Assembly (NCBI GenBank): GCA_963700375.1
Contig: CAVOXF010000004.1
Location: 248,001-312,000 of the forward strand
Source of the DNA: JAHEEL01 sp963700375
GTDB lineage: Bacteria > Actinomycetota > Acidimicrobiia > Spongiisociales > UBA5794
DNA length: 64,000 nucleotides
Reading direction: 5' to 3'
Shown here: positions 22,871-31,114 of the stretch, one piece after another
How positions within the stretch are numbered: the first letter of the stretch is position 1
How the letters are laid out: every line of letters starts with the position of its first letter
The notes under the pieces: model-generated
What the model was told of the DNA's origin: nothing
The model's database searches: none
Seen by the model: only the letters and a program-made list of their open reading frames with translations
Made by a program: the position numbers and the translations under genes

Positions 22871-23575
22871 GTGAGTCGCCACCGCATGAGCCAGGCAATC
22901 CGTTCCAAGCCGCCGGGCCTTGGCGTCGAACGACGCTACTGGGCAGAAGGACTGCCATTCATTGCCGGACTCGACGAAGTGGGTCGCGGGTCATGGGCGG
23001 GACCGTTGACGGTGGCGGCCGCCGTAGTCCCCCAGAACCGCCGCGTGAACGGTATCCGCGACTCGAAGATGCTCAGCGAATCGCAACGAGAGGCGCTGTT
23101 CGACAGGATCGCGGACTGGTGCACGGCATGGGCGGTTGGTCACGCCTCGCCGGAGGAGTGCGATCGCCTCGGGATGTCGGCGGCACAACGGCTGGCCGCG
23201 CGTCGTGCGCTCGACGGACTCGGACTCGAACCCGATCGAATCCTCCTGGATGGGAAGTGGGACTTCGTGGGATCGTCCAAGGTGAAGACGATTGTGCGGG
23301 GTGACGCCACTTCATTGACGATCGCTGCCGCGTCGATCCTGGCCAAGGTCACTCGCGATCGGCTGATGCGCTCGTTCGCCCCGCACTATCCGGCCTACGA
23401 CTTCGACCGCAACAAGGGATACCCGGCAGCGAAACACCGTGCAGCCCTCGCCGCGTTCGGACCGACGTCGATCCACCGGACCAGCTGGTCATTCATGGAT
23501 GACCTCGCGTGGACCGGGCTCGGCCGAGCGGTAGGCGGGGGCCAGCAACCACTCTTCGCAGGAGCGCCGGCATGA
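22871..23575 (+). CDS. rnhB: Ribonuclease HII
   Basis: 234 residues from a GTG. RNase HII removes ribonucleotides from RNA-DNA hybrids. The active-site block GLDEVGRGSWAGPL contains the first catalytic Asp and Glu. A further Asp lies in ILLDGKWDF, and the last in KVTRDRLM. The C-terminal part SIHRTSWSF is typical. A 20-residue basic N-terminal extension precedes the core. It is coupled to the downstream channel gene by an ATGA overlap. Confidence 0.92.
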   Translation: MSRHRMSQAIRSKPPGLGVERRYWAEGLPFIAGLDEVGRGSWAGPLTVAAAVVPQNRRVNGIRDSKMLSESQREALFDRIADWCTAWAVGHASPEECDRLGMSAAQRLAARRALDGLGLEPDRILLDGKWDFVGSSKVKTIVRGDATSLTIAAASILAKVTRDRLMRSFAPHYPAYDFDRNKGYPAAKHRAALAAFGPTSIHRTSWSFMDDLAWTGLGRAVGGGQQPLFAGAPA

Positions 23576-24435
23576 TCGCATTCCAACAAGTGCCCACCGC
23601 AGATACGGTGACCAACTTCGTCGACGCGGAGAGCCTCACGGTGTGGGATTTCGTGTGGGCGTTGTGCATCATTCTCCTGGCATTCGTCCTTGCACGGATC
23701 GTGCGGCGAGCCTTGCGTCCGTTCCTAGGCAAGGTACCGAACCTCTCCAAGGAAGGTGCTCTCGTCATCTCGCGCTCCGCAGGATGGATCATCATCCTGT
23801 TGGGCATCGTGTATGCACTGGTGATCCTCAACGTCGATATGGGACCGGCGGTGATCGTCATCATCATTGTCGCGATCGTCGTCTTCTTCGCCGGCCGTGG
23901 GATCGTGGAGAACTTCGCGTCAGGGCTGGTCCTCCAGGCCAGTCCGATGTTCGCCGTCGGCGATCAGATCGTGACAACGGCCGGTACCGGCATCGTCAAG
24001 GAAGTCACGGGGCGGACGGTGCGGATCGAAACGATGGACGGTGAAACGGCCTTTGTCCCCAACAAGGTGCTCATCAATGAGCCGATCACCAACCTGACCG
24101 ACCTGGGGACGCGTCGCTCTACGTTCCATGTTGGTGTTCGGTACGGGACCGATGTCGCTCTCGCCGCACGGGTGCTCGAAGAGGCCGCAGCGTCGTGCGA
24201 CACGACCCACAGGAATCCGCCCCCGGAGGCGCTCATCAGCGGGATGGGAGATCACGCCATCGAGTTCATGCTCCGGTTCTGGCATCATCCGGGGATCCTC
24301 GAATCAGAGCGGGCCAAGGACGCCGTCGGTCGCGCGATCGACCGCGAGTTCGCGTCGCGCGGCATTGTCATCGCCTTCCCGCAACTCACGATGTGGTGGG
24401 GGGCTGATGCCGGCGGCACGTCCCCCGACGGGTAG
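23572..24435 (+). CDS. Small-conductance mechanosensitive channel (MscS family)
   Basis: 287 residues. Two hydrophobic helices (FVWALCIILLAFVLARI and SAGWIIILLGIVYALVIL) lead into the pore helix region PAVIVIIIVAIVVFFAGRGIVENFASGLVLQAS and the MscS beta domain (PMFAVGDQIVTTAGTGIVKEVTGRTVRIETMDGETAFVPNKVLIN). The pore-lining glycines are less regular than in E. coli MscS. It releases solutes on hypo-osmotic shock. It starts inside the rnhB stop codon (ATGA), so the two are cotranslated. Confidence 0.9.
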   Translation: MIAFQQVPTADTVTNFVDAESLTVWDFVWALCIILLAFVLARIVRRALRPFLGKVPNLSKEGALVISRSAGWIIILLGIVYALVILNVDMGPAVIVIIIVAIVVFFAGRGIVENFASGLVLQASPMFAVGDQIVTTAGTGIVKEVTGRTVRIETMDGETAFVPNKVLINEPITNLTDLGTRRSTFHVGVRYGTDVALAARVLEEAAASCDTTHRNPPPEALISGMGDHAIEFMLRFWHHPGILESERAKDAVGRAIDREFASRGIVIAFPQLTMWWGADAGGTSPDG

Positions 24436-24438
24436 GCT
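24433..24438 (+). promoter_or_regulatory. -10 element for leaderless acyl-CoA dehydrogenase transcript
   Basis: TAGGCT ends six bases before the ATG at 24445. The sequence overlaps the stop codon of the upstream channel gene. Confidence 0.45.
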
Positions 24439-24444
24439 GGCGCG

Positions 24445-25629
24445 ATGAGTTCCCGCATTCGCCCCGGGGGCGAGACCCCGCATGACTTCCTGCAAATCGA
24501 CTCCCTTCTCACGGATGAGGAGCGTCTCATTCGTGACACCGTTCGGGAGTTCGTCGGCGACAAGATTCTTCCCCATGTGGCCGGCTGGTTCGAAGCGGGC
24601 ACGTTCCCGAAAGAGCTTGCCAACGAGATGGGTGCCCTTGGTTTGTTCGGCATGCACCTGGAGGGCTTCGGGTGCGCAGGCACCAACGCCGTCAGTTACG
24701 GCCTCGCATGCACTGAGCTCGAAGCCGGTGACTCCGGAGTTCGGAGCTTCGTCTCGGTCCAGGGCTCGCTTGCGATGTTCCCGATCTGGGCATTCGGGTC
24801 CGAAGAGCAGAAGCAGCAGTGGCTCCCATCGATGGCCGCAGGGAAGACCATCGGGTGTTTCGGCCTCACCGAGGCGGATGCCGGTTCAGATCCGGGGTCC
24901 ATGAAGACGAGGGCGCGCAGAGACGGTGCCGACTGGCTCATCGACGGCACAAAGATGTGGATAACGAACGGCGGTATCGCCGACGTGGCCGTCGTCTGGG
25001 CCCACACCGACGAGGGAATCCGCGGGTTCATTGTTCCGACCGATACACCCGGCTTCTCGACCAACGACATCCACCAGAAGATGTCGCTGCGGGCGTCGGT
25101 CACGTCGGAGCTGATCCTCAACGGCGTTCGGCTCCCGTCCGACGCCGTGCTGCCGAACGTCACCGGGCTCAAGGGTCCGCTCTCGTGCCTCAACGAAGCC
25201 CGGTTCGGGATCATGTTCGGCGCCATCGGGGCGGGCCGCGCCTGCTATGAATCCGCGCTTGCATACGCGAAGGATCGCGTTCAGTTCTCCAAGTCGATTG
25301 CGTCATACCAACTGACGCAGCGCAAGCTTGCCGAGATGATGGTGAAGGTGAACCAGGGGATGCTGCTCTCGATGCATCTCGGCCGCAAACACGACGATGG
25401 GACCCTGACGTCGGAGCAGATCAGCTTCGGGAAGATGCAGAACGTGCGGTCGGCGCTCGAAGTGGCCCGGGAGGCCCGCAGCGTCCTCGGTGCGAACGGC
25501 ATCACGCTCGAGTATCCGGTGATCCGCCACATGAACAACCTCGAGTCGGTCTACACCTACGAGGGCACGAACGAAGTACACACGCTGGTGCTGGGCCAGG
25601 CGATCACGGGTATTGCAGCGTTCGACTGA
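24445..25629 (+). CDS. Acyl-CoA dehydrogenase, glutaryl-CoA-dehydrogenase-like
   Basis: 394 residues, full length. FAD-binding blocks include GCFGLTEADAGSDPGSMKT and WITNGGIADVAVV, and the substrate region has MSLRASVTSELILNGVRLP. The C-terminal RHMNNLESVYTYEGTNEVHTLVLGQAITGIAAF carries the catalytic Glu in YEGT. The LRAS block and the TYEGTxxVHxLxLGxAITGxxAF end are particularly close to glutaryl-CoA dehydrogenase, which converts glutaryl-CoA to crotonyl-CoA in lysine/tryptophan catabolism. Exact specificity needs phylogeny. No partner pathway genes are adjacent. Confidence 0.85.
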   Translation: MSSRIRPGGETPHDFLQIDSLLTDEERLIRDTVREFVGDKILPHVAGWFEAGTFPKELANEMGALGLFGMHLEGFGCAGTNAVSYGLACTELEAGDSGVRSFVSVQGSLAMFPIWAFGSEEQKQQWLPSMAAGKTIGCFGLTEADAGSDPGSMKTRARRDGADWLIDGTKMWITNGGIADVAVVWAHTDEGIRGFIVPTDTPGFSTNDIHQKMSLRASVTSELILNGVRLPSDAVLPNVTGLKGPLSCLNEARFGIMFGAIGAGRACYESALAYAKDRVQFSKSIASYQLTQRKLAEMMVKVNQGMLLSMHLGRKHDDGTLTSEQISFGKMQNVRSALEVAREARSVLGANGITLEYPVIRHMNNLESVYTYEGTNEVHTLVLGQAITGIAAFD

Positions 25630-26651
25630 GCGGGGGAGTGCCGCGAGCCTCGATCTGGACGACGCGGGTTGGCCTGGTCTTCCGTGTTTGGGCTCTCATG
25701 TGGATGTGTGGGTGTGAGTGTCGTCTGCGTTGGGGTGGCGATGAAGGGTCGGTGCGGCCGCCGTGGGACCATGAGATGGTGTGATGGACGTGGAGGCGAG
25801 AGCGCGACACGCGGCCCGCTGCGGTGCAGACCCCGCCGTCACGAACCGGCACACACCGGCGCAGCCTCGGCGCGATCACGCGGCTGCGGCGGCCGAGGGC
25901 GAGTGGGGGGTGCCGTCGGTGGTGCGGGCGGTGACCTCAACACTGCCGTCGCCCAGGATCGCGTCGGTCGTGTGCGCCCCGACCCGCGGCCCGGCCTCAA
26001 CCTGAACACCGGCCTCACCATTCGTACCAGCCGCCTCCGACCCGTCCACGAACATCGGCCAGCAGTGGGGTTGAGGTGTCGAGGCCGTGGCGCCGTCACC
26101 GCCGATGAGGGAGTCGAGGCTGATCGACCACAGGGCGTCGGCATCTGCGCGCCGACCGTGGCACGGTGCCGTCCGGGTTAGTGGGGAAGACGTCGGCGCT
26201 CGCGTCGCGGGCGTCGACGACGATGCGGCCCGCTGCGCCGGGAGCTGCCCGTGGAGACGCCACGCCGACCCATCCACATTGGGCCGAACCGACACATACC
26301 GGGCGTTGCACGCGACCTCCTCGTCAACGCGTGATGTGCGGCGGCGCGCCACACGATCCCGGATCCCGTCAATGTCGAACCCGGCCACTTCGCCCAGAAC
26401 GTCACACGAGTCGTGACGGCCCGAAGAAGGGCGGACCGCAACGGTCCGGTCGAACCCGATCGTCCCAGTGGCGACATCCGTCCTCCCCGTCGCCCACCCT
26501 TCAAAGACCGGTACCCGTCACTCAAGCCGACCTGGCGATGATCCAACTCACGCAACGCCGTCATCTGCCGACCGCGTTCACGGGCAATAGCAGCTTCACT
26601 CTGGAGCAGTCCTCGCTCGAGCGCATCAGAGGTGAACCCCTTCGTATCCAT
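25604..26651 (-). pseudogene. DUF222/HNH endonuclease (13E12-type) pseudogene
   Basis: Three minus-strand frames carry consecutive parts of one protein. From 26651 comes a DUF222 N-terminus (ALERGLLQSEAAIARERGRQ, ALRELDHRQVGLSDGYRS). In a second frame is AGFDIDGIRDRVARRR and CNARYVSVRPNVDGSAWRLHGQLP. In a third is the HNH end DGGVCTAAGRVSRSRLHVHH with ISWSHGGRTDP. Several frameshifts and missing blocks separate them, so the gene is dead. These proteins are multi-copy and often mobile in actinobacteria. It lies between two divergently placed acyl-CoA dehydrogenase genes. Confidence 0.75.
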
Positions 26652-26775
26652 ATCCGCAACGTATCAGCGGCCGGTGACAGAAGACGATGCCCGCGAAGGA
26701 GGAGGCGAATGCGCCGCTGCGTCGTCACTGGCGCTCCTCCGCGTCCCCCCTTCCGGGACGAGGGGCGCGATCCCC

Positions 26776-27921
26776 CTACAGGCCCAGGCCTCTTCCGATG
26801 ATCTCCTTCATGATCTCGGTGGTTCCGCCGTAGATGGTCTGGAGGCGGGCATCGAGATAGGCCTGGGCGATCGGATACTCGGCCATGTAGCCGTATCCGC
26901 CGTGCAACTGCACTCCGGCGTCGACAACACGACGGAGCATCTCGGTGGTCCACCACTTTGCCTCGGCCGCCCGCTCGATCGTGAGGTTGCCCGCCAGGTG
27001 CTCTTCGATGAGGCGGTCCACGAAGACCCGTCCAATGTCCACTTCGGTCTTCAGCTCGGCGAGGACGAAGCGGTTGTGCTGGAAGCGGCCGATCGGCCGC
27101 CCGAACGCCGTCCGTTCTCGCGCGTAGTCGATCGTGATCGAAAGCGCCGCCTCGGCCGCGGCGACGGCACCGACTGCGATGCTGAGGCGCTCCTGCGGTA
27201 GATGGGTGAGCAACTGCACGAATCCCGACCCCTCCGGTCCGAGTCGATTCTCGACGGGGACGCGGACGTCGTTGAAGAAGAGTTCGGAGGTGTCCTGCGC
27301 GTGCATCCCGATCTTCTCGAGGTTGCGGCCCCGCTCGAACCCGCTCATCCCGCTTTCCACGACGAGCAGCGTCAAGCCGCCGTGGGGATCGGGGGAGGTT
27401 CGGGCAACGACGATCACCAAGTCGGCGTTCAATCCGTTGGTGATGAACGTCTTCGATCCGTTCACGACGTAGGCGTTGCCATCGAGCACCGCGGTCGTCG
27501 AGATCCCTGCGAGATCCGACCCGGTGCCCGGCTCCGTCATGGCGATGGCGGTCATCAGGTCACCGGAAGCAAGGCCGGGGAACCAACGATCGCGCTGTCC
27601 CTCGTCGGCGAGTGACAGGAAGTAGGGGATACAGATGTCGTTGTGGAGCGTGATGCAGAGTCCGGACGCTGCGGCACCGGACGCGGTGACCGCCTCGTTG
27701 ATGATGGCGTTGTATCGGAAGTCGTTGATCCCGCCACCGCCGTACGCCTCCGGGATAGCCATGCCGAGCAGTCCCTGTTCGCCTGCGGCACGGAACATGG
27801 CCTTGTCAACGCGGCCGGCGCGGGTCCACAAGTCGTGGTTCGGCACAATCGCGATTGCGATGAAGTGATTGACGCTCTCGCGAAAGAGTCGGTGTTCGGG
27901 GCCGTAGATCGTGCGTTGCAT
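26776..27921 (-). CDS. Acyl-CoA dehydrogenase, LCAD-like
   Basis: 381 residues from an ATG preceded by GGAGGAGC. FAD-binding blocks AIAMTEPGTGSDLAGISTTA and TFITNGLNADLVIVVA are present. The catalytic Glu expected at YEG is replaced (IYGGTTEIMKEIIGR). Instead LPQERLSIA carries the helix-G Glu used by long-chain acyl-CoA dehydrogenase and isovaleryl-CoA dehydrogenase. LHGGYGYMAEYPIAQAYLDAR is also very like mammalian LCAD. It introduces the 2,3 double bond in acyl-CoA; chain length is unproven. Divergent from maf. Confidence 0.88.
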   Translation of the reverse strand: MQRTIYGPEHRLFRESVNHFIAIAIVPNHDLWTRAGRVDKAMFRAAGEQGLLGMAIPEAYGGGGINDFRYNAIINEAVTASGAAASGLCITLHNDICIPYFLSLADEGQRDRWFPGLASGDLMTAIAMTEPGTGSDLAGISTTAVLDGNAYVVNGSKTFITNGLNADLVIVVARTSPDPHGGLTLLVVESGMSGFERGRNLEKIGMHAQDTSELFFNDVRVPVENRLGPEGSGFVQLLTHLPQERLSIAVGAVAAAEAALSITIDYARERTAFGRPIGRFQHNRFVLAELKTEVDIGRVFVDRLIEEHLAGNLTIERAAEAKWWTTEMLRRVVDAGVQLHGGYGYMAEYPIAQAYLDARLQTIYGGTTEIMKEIIGRGLGL

Positions 27922-27976
27922 AGCTCCTCCGATCGCTCGTTCAGACCGTACCGCATCTCGCCCGCACCCTGCGATC

Positions 27977-28558
27977 ATGAAGTCCATGACGCAGTTGATC
28001 CTCGCTAGCAGCTCACCCCGGCGGCACCTGCTGTTGAGCACAGCAGGCTTCCAGTTCGACGTGCGGGACCCCGACGTCGACGAGACGCTGCTCGATTCGG
28101 AGGACCCGGATCGGATGGTCGTGCGACTCGCCCGCGCGAAGGCGCTCGCGGTGGCGGCCTCCGATGACACGATCGTTCTTGGCGCGGATACCACCGTGGT
28201 GCTCGACCAAGCGATTCTGGGCAAGCCCGACGATGAGGGGGAAGCCGTCGACATGCTCCTGTCGATCGCCGGTCGCACCCACTTGGTCATCACGGGGTGG
28301 GCACTCGCCCAAGCCGGATCGATCGTGGAGGATGGGTTCGACACCACGCTGGTTTCGATGCATGGTATCGATCGGAGCGATGCCGAGGCCTATGCCGCAT
28401 CGGGAGAGCCGCTTGACAAGGCCGGCGCCTACGCCCTCCAGGGCAGCGGTGCACGCTTCGTGAGTGGCCTTGCCGGTTCGCGCAGCAATGTCGTCGGTCT
28501 GCCCCTGAAGCCGGTCGTTGCAGCGCTGCGCCGCGCCGGGGTCGAATCCTCCCGCTAG
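27977..28558 (+). CDS. maf: Maf-like nucleotide pyrophosphatase
   Basis: 193 residues from an ATG (a second in-frame ATG nine bases later is also possible). The Maf signature LASSSPRRHLLLSTAGF is at the N-terminus, with ARAKA, DTIVLGADTTVVLDQAILGKP and the C-terminal PLDKAGAYALQGSGARFV following. Maf proteins hydrolyse non-canonical or modified NTPs and are linked to septum inhibition. Its stop overlaps the stop of the opposite aldehyde dehydrogenase gene. Confidence 0.92.
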   Translation: MKSMTQLILASSSPRRHLLLSTAGFQFDVRDPDVDETLLDSEDPDRMVVRLARAKALAVAASDDTIVLGADTTVVLDQAILGKPDDEGEAVDMLLSIAGRTHLVITGWALAQAGSIVEDGFDTTLVSMHGIDRSDAEAYAASGEPLDKAGAYALQGSGARFVSGLAGSRSNVVGLPLKPVVAALRRAGVESSR

Positions 28559-30261
28559 GCCCGGAGGGCGGCCGCGAGAAGCCCCGGGATCGGCCGCAAC
28601 GATCCAGTGACGGCGAACTCGGTCAGCTGTTCCCCGATTCTTGCCGCATTGAGGTTCGTCACAAAGTGAGGCGGGAGCGGCTCGGTGTGCCACACACCCT
28701 GTCTTATCGTTCGCGGAAACGGAGCGAATGGTCCGCGCACCACCGTGCGTTCGATTCCCTCGAGCATCAAGGCGTTGTGGACGACCCCATTTCCGGATCG
28801 GATGTCGCGGCGGGTGTTCCCGGGGAAGGCACCCCACGTCGCGCGGGTCATGGCATACGCCACCCCGACCCATGAATTGACGGCGATGGTGCCGTAGCGC
28901 AGGGATCGGATGGCCCGGTCGAGAGCATCGGCGTACGCGGTTGCGGTCTCCGGATGGACGATCAGGTTCGCTCCCAGATTGCCGTCGAGCGTCTCGTTGG
29001 CGAACGACGCCGCGTTCTCGAGGTAGTCCTGAACGCTGTCGCCGGGGATCCGGACCACGCCAAGTACTGCACCGAAGAACTCGGTGGTGAAGCACACGTC
29101 GTCGGTCCTGGCCGGATCGAGACCGGTGATGAACGTTACCGGAGCGACTCCGTCGGTCAGGATCTCGGCTTCCGGATGGGCGGCGACTGCTTGGCTCTGG
29201 CGCTCCGCTGCACCGGGGAAGTACGCGCCGCGGCCGTCGAGATGGGACGCGACCAACCTCATCATGTCGAGGAGGGCGTCCGCCTGGCCCCAAGCTTCCG
29301 GGAGGATGAGGATCTGGCAGGCAACACAGTTGAAGCCGTGGTTGTGGAGTTTCTGGCTGATGATGTGCTCGGCCTGGTATCTGAGATCAGCCGTCGACCA
29401 CTCGCCGGGTACGACGATCGTAGGCCCGACTCCGCCCAGTTCCGCGGTGACGGCGATGTCCGTGACTGGATCATCGGCCGCCTTGCGTGCCGCGCCGTCT
29501 GGGCCGGTGCCATACACGATGGCGTCGTGGGTACGACCGGAGCCCGTGACGTGGACACGGTCGACGAGCGGATGGCGGGTGAGATGCTCACCCGCCATCG
29601 TTCCTCCGCGCACAAGCCGGACAAACCCTCCTTCGATGAGCGTCCCGAAAACCTCCTCGAAGAACTCTATGAGATAGTCGTTCACCGGGCTGAGCTTCAG
29701 GGCAACGACACTGCCGTGAGTGAACATCTCCGTCAGAAGATCGAGTGCAGGGATTGAGGTGAGATTCCCGGCTCCGAGGACGGCGGCAACCGAGCCCTTC
29801 GGATCCGACTGCCGGTAGAAGCGCGCTGCGTTCCGTTCCACATCGTCCGCCGAGTAGCCCGGTTGCATCCACACGTCGGCGGTGTGCCCGCTGAGAAGGA
29901 ATCGGTCGTCCTTCGAGATCGGAAACACCCGGACTGCAACCTGGTCCACCGCCAGAGGATGCACCCTGATGCCGGACAGCACGGGGATGCCCTCGTCGAG
30001 GCGGCGCAGGGTTTCTGCGATCGCGGCGGCCGCACTCGCCACCGCATATGGACCGGATGTCCATTCCTCACCGACAAACGGGGAACCCGGATCGATCTCC
30101 TTGGCGGAGGTAGCCGCCCTCACCCACGCGGCGGCGACGGTTCCGACACGCCGGCGGAGATCGTCGAGCAGGTAGATCTTCGTAGAAAGGGGGAGGCGGG
30201 CCCACCGTTCGCGGTTCTCTGCCAGGGTCTCGAGTGTCGCGTCAATGGCTCGCGTATCCAT
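28555..30261 (-). CDS. Aldehyde dehydrogenase family protein, extended
   Basis: 568 residues from the ATG at 30261, longer than the typical 480-500. The Rossmann region (GSVAAVLGAGNLTSIPALDLL), the general-base motif AELGGVGPTIV and the catalytic Cys in HNHGFNCVACQ identify the ALDH superfamily. Spacing and surrounding sequence differ from the common subfamilies (for example the LSPVNDYLIEFFEEVF block), suggesting a less studied branch. TACCGT lies six bases before the start codon. The substrate is unknown. Tail-to-tail with maf with a four-base overlap. Confidence 0.82.
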   Translation of the reverse strand: MDTRAIDATLETLAENRERWARLPLSTKIYLLDDLRRRVGTVAAAWVRAATSAKEIDPGSPFVGEEWTSGPYAVASAAAAIAETLRRLDEGIPVLSGIRVHPLAVDQVAVRVFPISKDDRFLLSGHTADVWMQPGYSADDVERNAARFYRQSDPKGSVAAVLGAGNLTSIPALDLLTEMFTHGSVVALKLSPVNDYLIEFFEEVFGTLIEGGFVRLVRGGTMAGEHLTRHPLVDRVHVTGSGRTHDAIVYGTGPDGAARKAADDPVTDIAVTAELGGVGPTIVVPGEWSTADLRYQAEHIISQKLHNHGFNCVACQILILPEAWGQADALLDMMRLVASHLDGRGAYFPGAAERQSQAVAAHPEAEILTDGVAPVTFITGLDPARTDDVCFTTEFFGAVLGVVRIPGDSVQDYLENAASFANETLDGNLGANLIVHPETATAYADALDRAIRSLRYGTIAVNSWVGVAYAMTRATWGAFPGNTRRDIRSGNGVVHNALMLEGIERTVVRGPFAPFPRTIRQGVWHTEPLPPHFVTNLNAARIGEQLTEFAVTGSLRPIPGLLAAALRA

Positions 30262-30267
30262 GACCGA

Positions 30268-30273
30268 ACGGTA
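30268..30273 (-). promoter_or_regulatory. -10 element for leaderless aldehyde dehydrogenase transcript
   Basis: On the minus strand TACCGT ends six bases before the ATG at 30261. This favours that start over the longer open frame. Confidence 0.45.
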
Positions 30274-30388
30274 GCGCAGGCGTCTCCATGGGTTCTCACG
30301 CCGCCGATCACCGCTGGCGGCGGTGCGGACGCCGGACGGGTTCGAGAATCGTCTCCACACCCTGGAAGCGCGGGTAGCCTCAGCGGTC

Positions 30389-30802
30389 ATGAGCGATAGC
30401 AACAACGACGATCTCTTCGAGAAGCTGACACCGATGCAGTATCACGTCACCCAGGAATCCGGGACGGAGCGAGCCTTCACCGGGGAGTACTGGGATTCCA
30501 AAGACCCGGGCGTCTATCGCTGCGTCGTATGTGAGGCCGAACTGTTCTCGAGCGGCACGAAGTTCGACTCGGGAAGCGGATGGCCCAGCTTCTGGGAGCC
30601 ATCGGACGAGGGTGTCGTGGACACAAAGGCTGACCGGAGCCTGTTTGCCGTCCGAACCGAGGTCACGTGCGCGAATTGCGGCGCTCACCTCGGCCATGTG
30701 TTTGATGACGGCCCCAACCCGACCGGTCTGCGCTACTGCATCAACTCGGCGTCGCTCAATCTGGAGCGCGAAAACGAGCCTGAGGGCCCCGAAAACCTCT
30801 GA
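30389..30802 (+). CDS. msrB: Peptide-methionine (R)-S-oxide reductase
   Basis: 137 residues from the ATG at 30389; TAGCCT lies eight bases upstream. It reduces the R-epimer of methionine sulfoxide in proteins. Two CxxC zinc pairs (CVVCEAELF and CANCGAHLG), the substrate motif SGSGWPSFWEP, GHVFDDGP and the catalytic Cys in RYCINSASL are all present. The acidic C-terminal tail is normal. No msrA is visible nearby. Confidence 0.93.
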   Translation: MSDSNNDDLFEKLTPMQYHVTQESGTERAFTGEYWDSKDPGVYRCVVCEAELFSSGTKFDSGSGWPSFWEPSDEGVVDTKADRSLFAVRTEVTCANCGAHLGHVFDDGPNPTGLRYCINSASLNLERENEPEGPENL

Positions 30803-30868
30803 TGGTCGCTACCGGAGGATTTCGCGGGCTAGGGTGCGGTTGGTTCCGCAACCAAGGAGGGGAATCGT

Positions 30869-31045
30869 ATGGCCGGCAAAGGTGAGCTCTACCAACAGAA
30901 GAATGGCAAGTGGGCGTTCCGTGTCAAGGCCTCGAACGGCCAGATCGTCGCGACGGGCCAGGGCTATACCAAGCGTGCTTCTGCTCGGTCAACCCTCGAA
31001 AAGCTCATCAAGGGCGCGTACGACGGCCCCATCATCGAGCCGTAG
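30869..31045 (+). CDS. DUF1508 (YegP-like) small protein
   Basis: 58 residues from an ATG with a strong AAGGAGGGG ribosome-binding site (30854-30862). The sequence MAGKGELYQQKNGKWAFRVK, then ASNGQIVATGQGYTKRASAR, is a single DUF1508 repeat, a small beta-beta-alpha unit. YegP proteins usually have two. Function is unknown. A strong hairpin follows, so it is probably the last gene of its transcript. Confidence 0.85.
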   Translation: MAGKGELYQQKNGKWAFRVKASNGQIVATGQGYTKRASARSTLEKLIKGAYDGPIIEP

Positions 31046-31067
31046 AGAAGATCTCGATCCAGTCGAT

Positions 31068-31092
31068 GGGCCGCCGCATCATGCGGCGGCCC
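31068..31092 (+). terminator. GC-rich hairpin terminator
   Basis: An 11-bp perfect stem (GGGCCGCCGCA with TGCGGCGGCCC) with a TCA loop is followed by TTTC. It separates the DUF1508 gene from the P450 gene and would insulate the latter's promoter. Confidence 0.7.
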
Positions 31093-31101
31093 TTTCGCGT
31101 C

Positions 31102-31107
31102 TACCGT
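31102..31107 (+). promoter_or_regulatory. -10 element for leaderless P450 transcript
   Basis: TACCGT ends seven bases before the ATG at 31115 and just after the upstream hairpin. It supports the ATG over the GTG at 31106, which would overlap it. Confidence 0.4.
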
Positions 31108-31114
31108 GTCGACC

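Noticed and set aside
28013..29293. 426-codon minus-strand frame overlapping maf and the aldehyde dehydrogenase
   Set aside because: Out of frame with the ALDH motifs on the same strand and antisense to maf; no domain.
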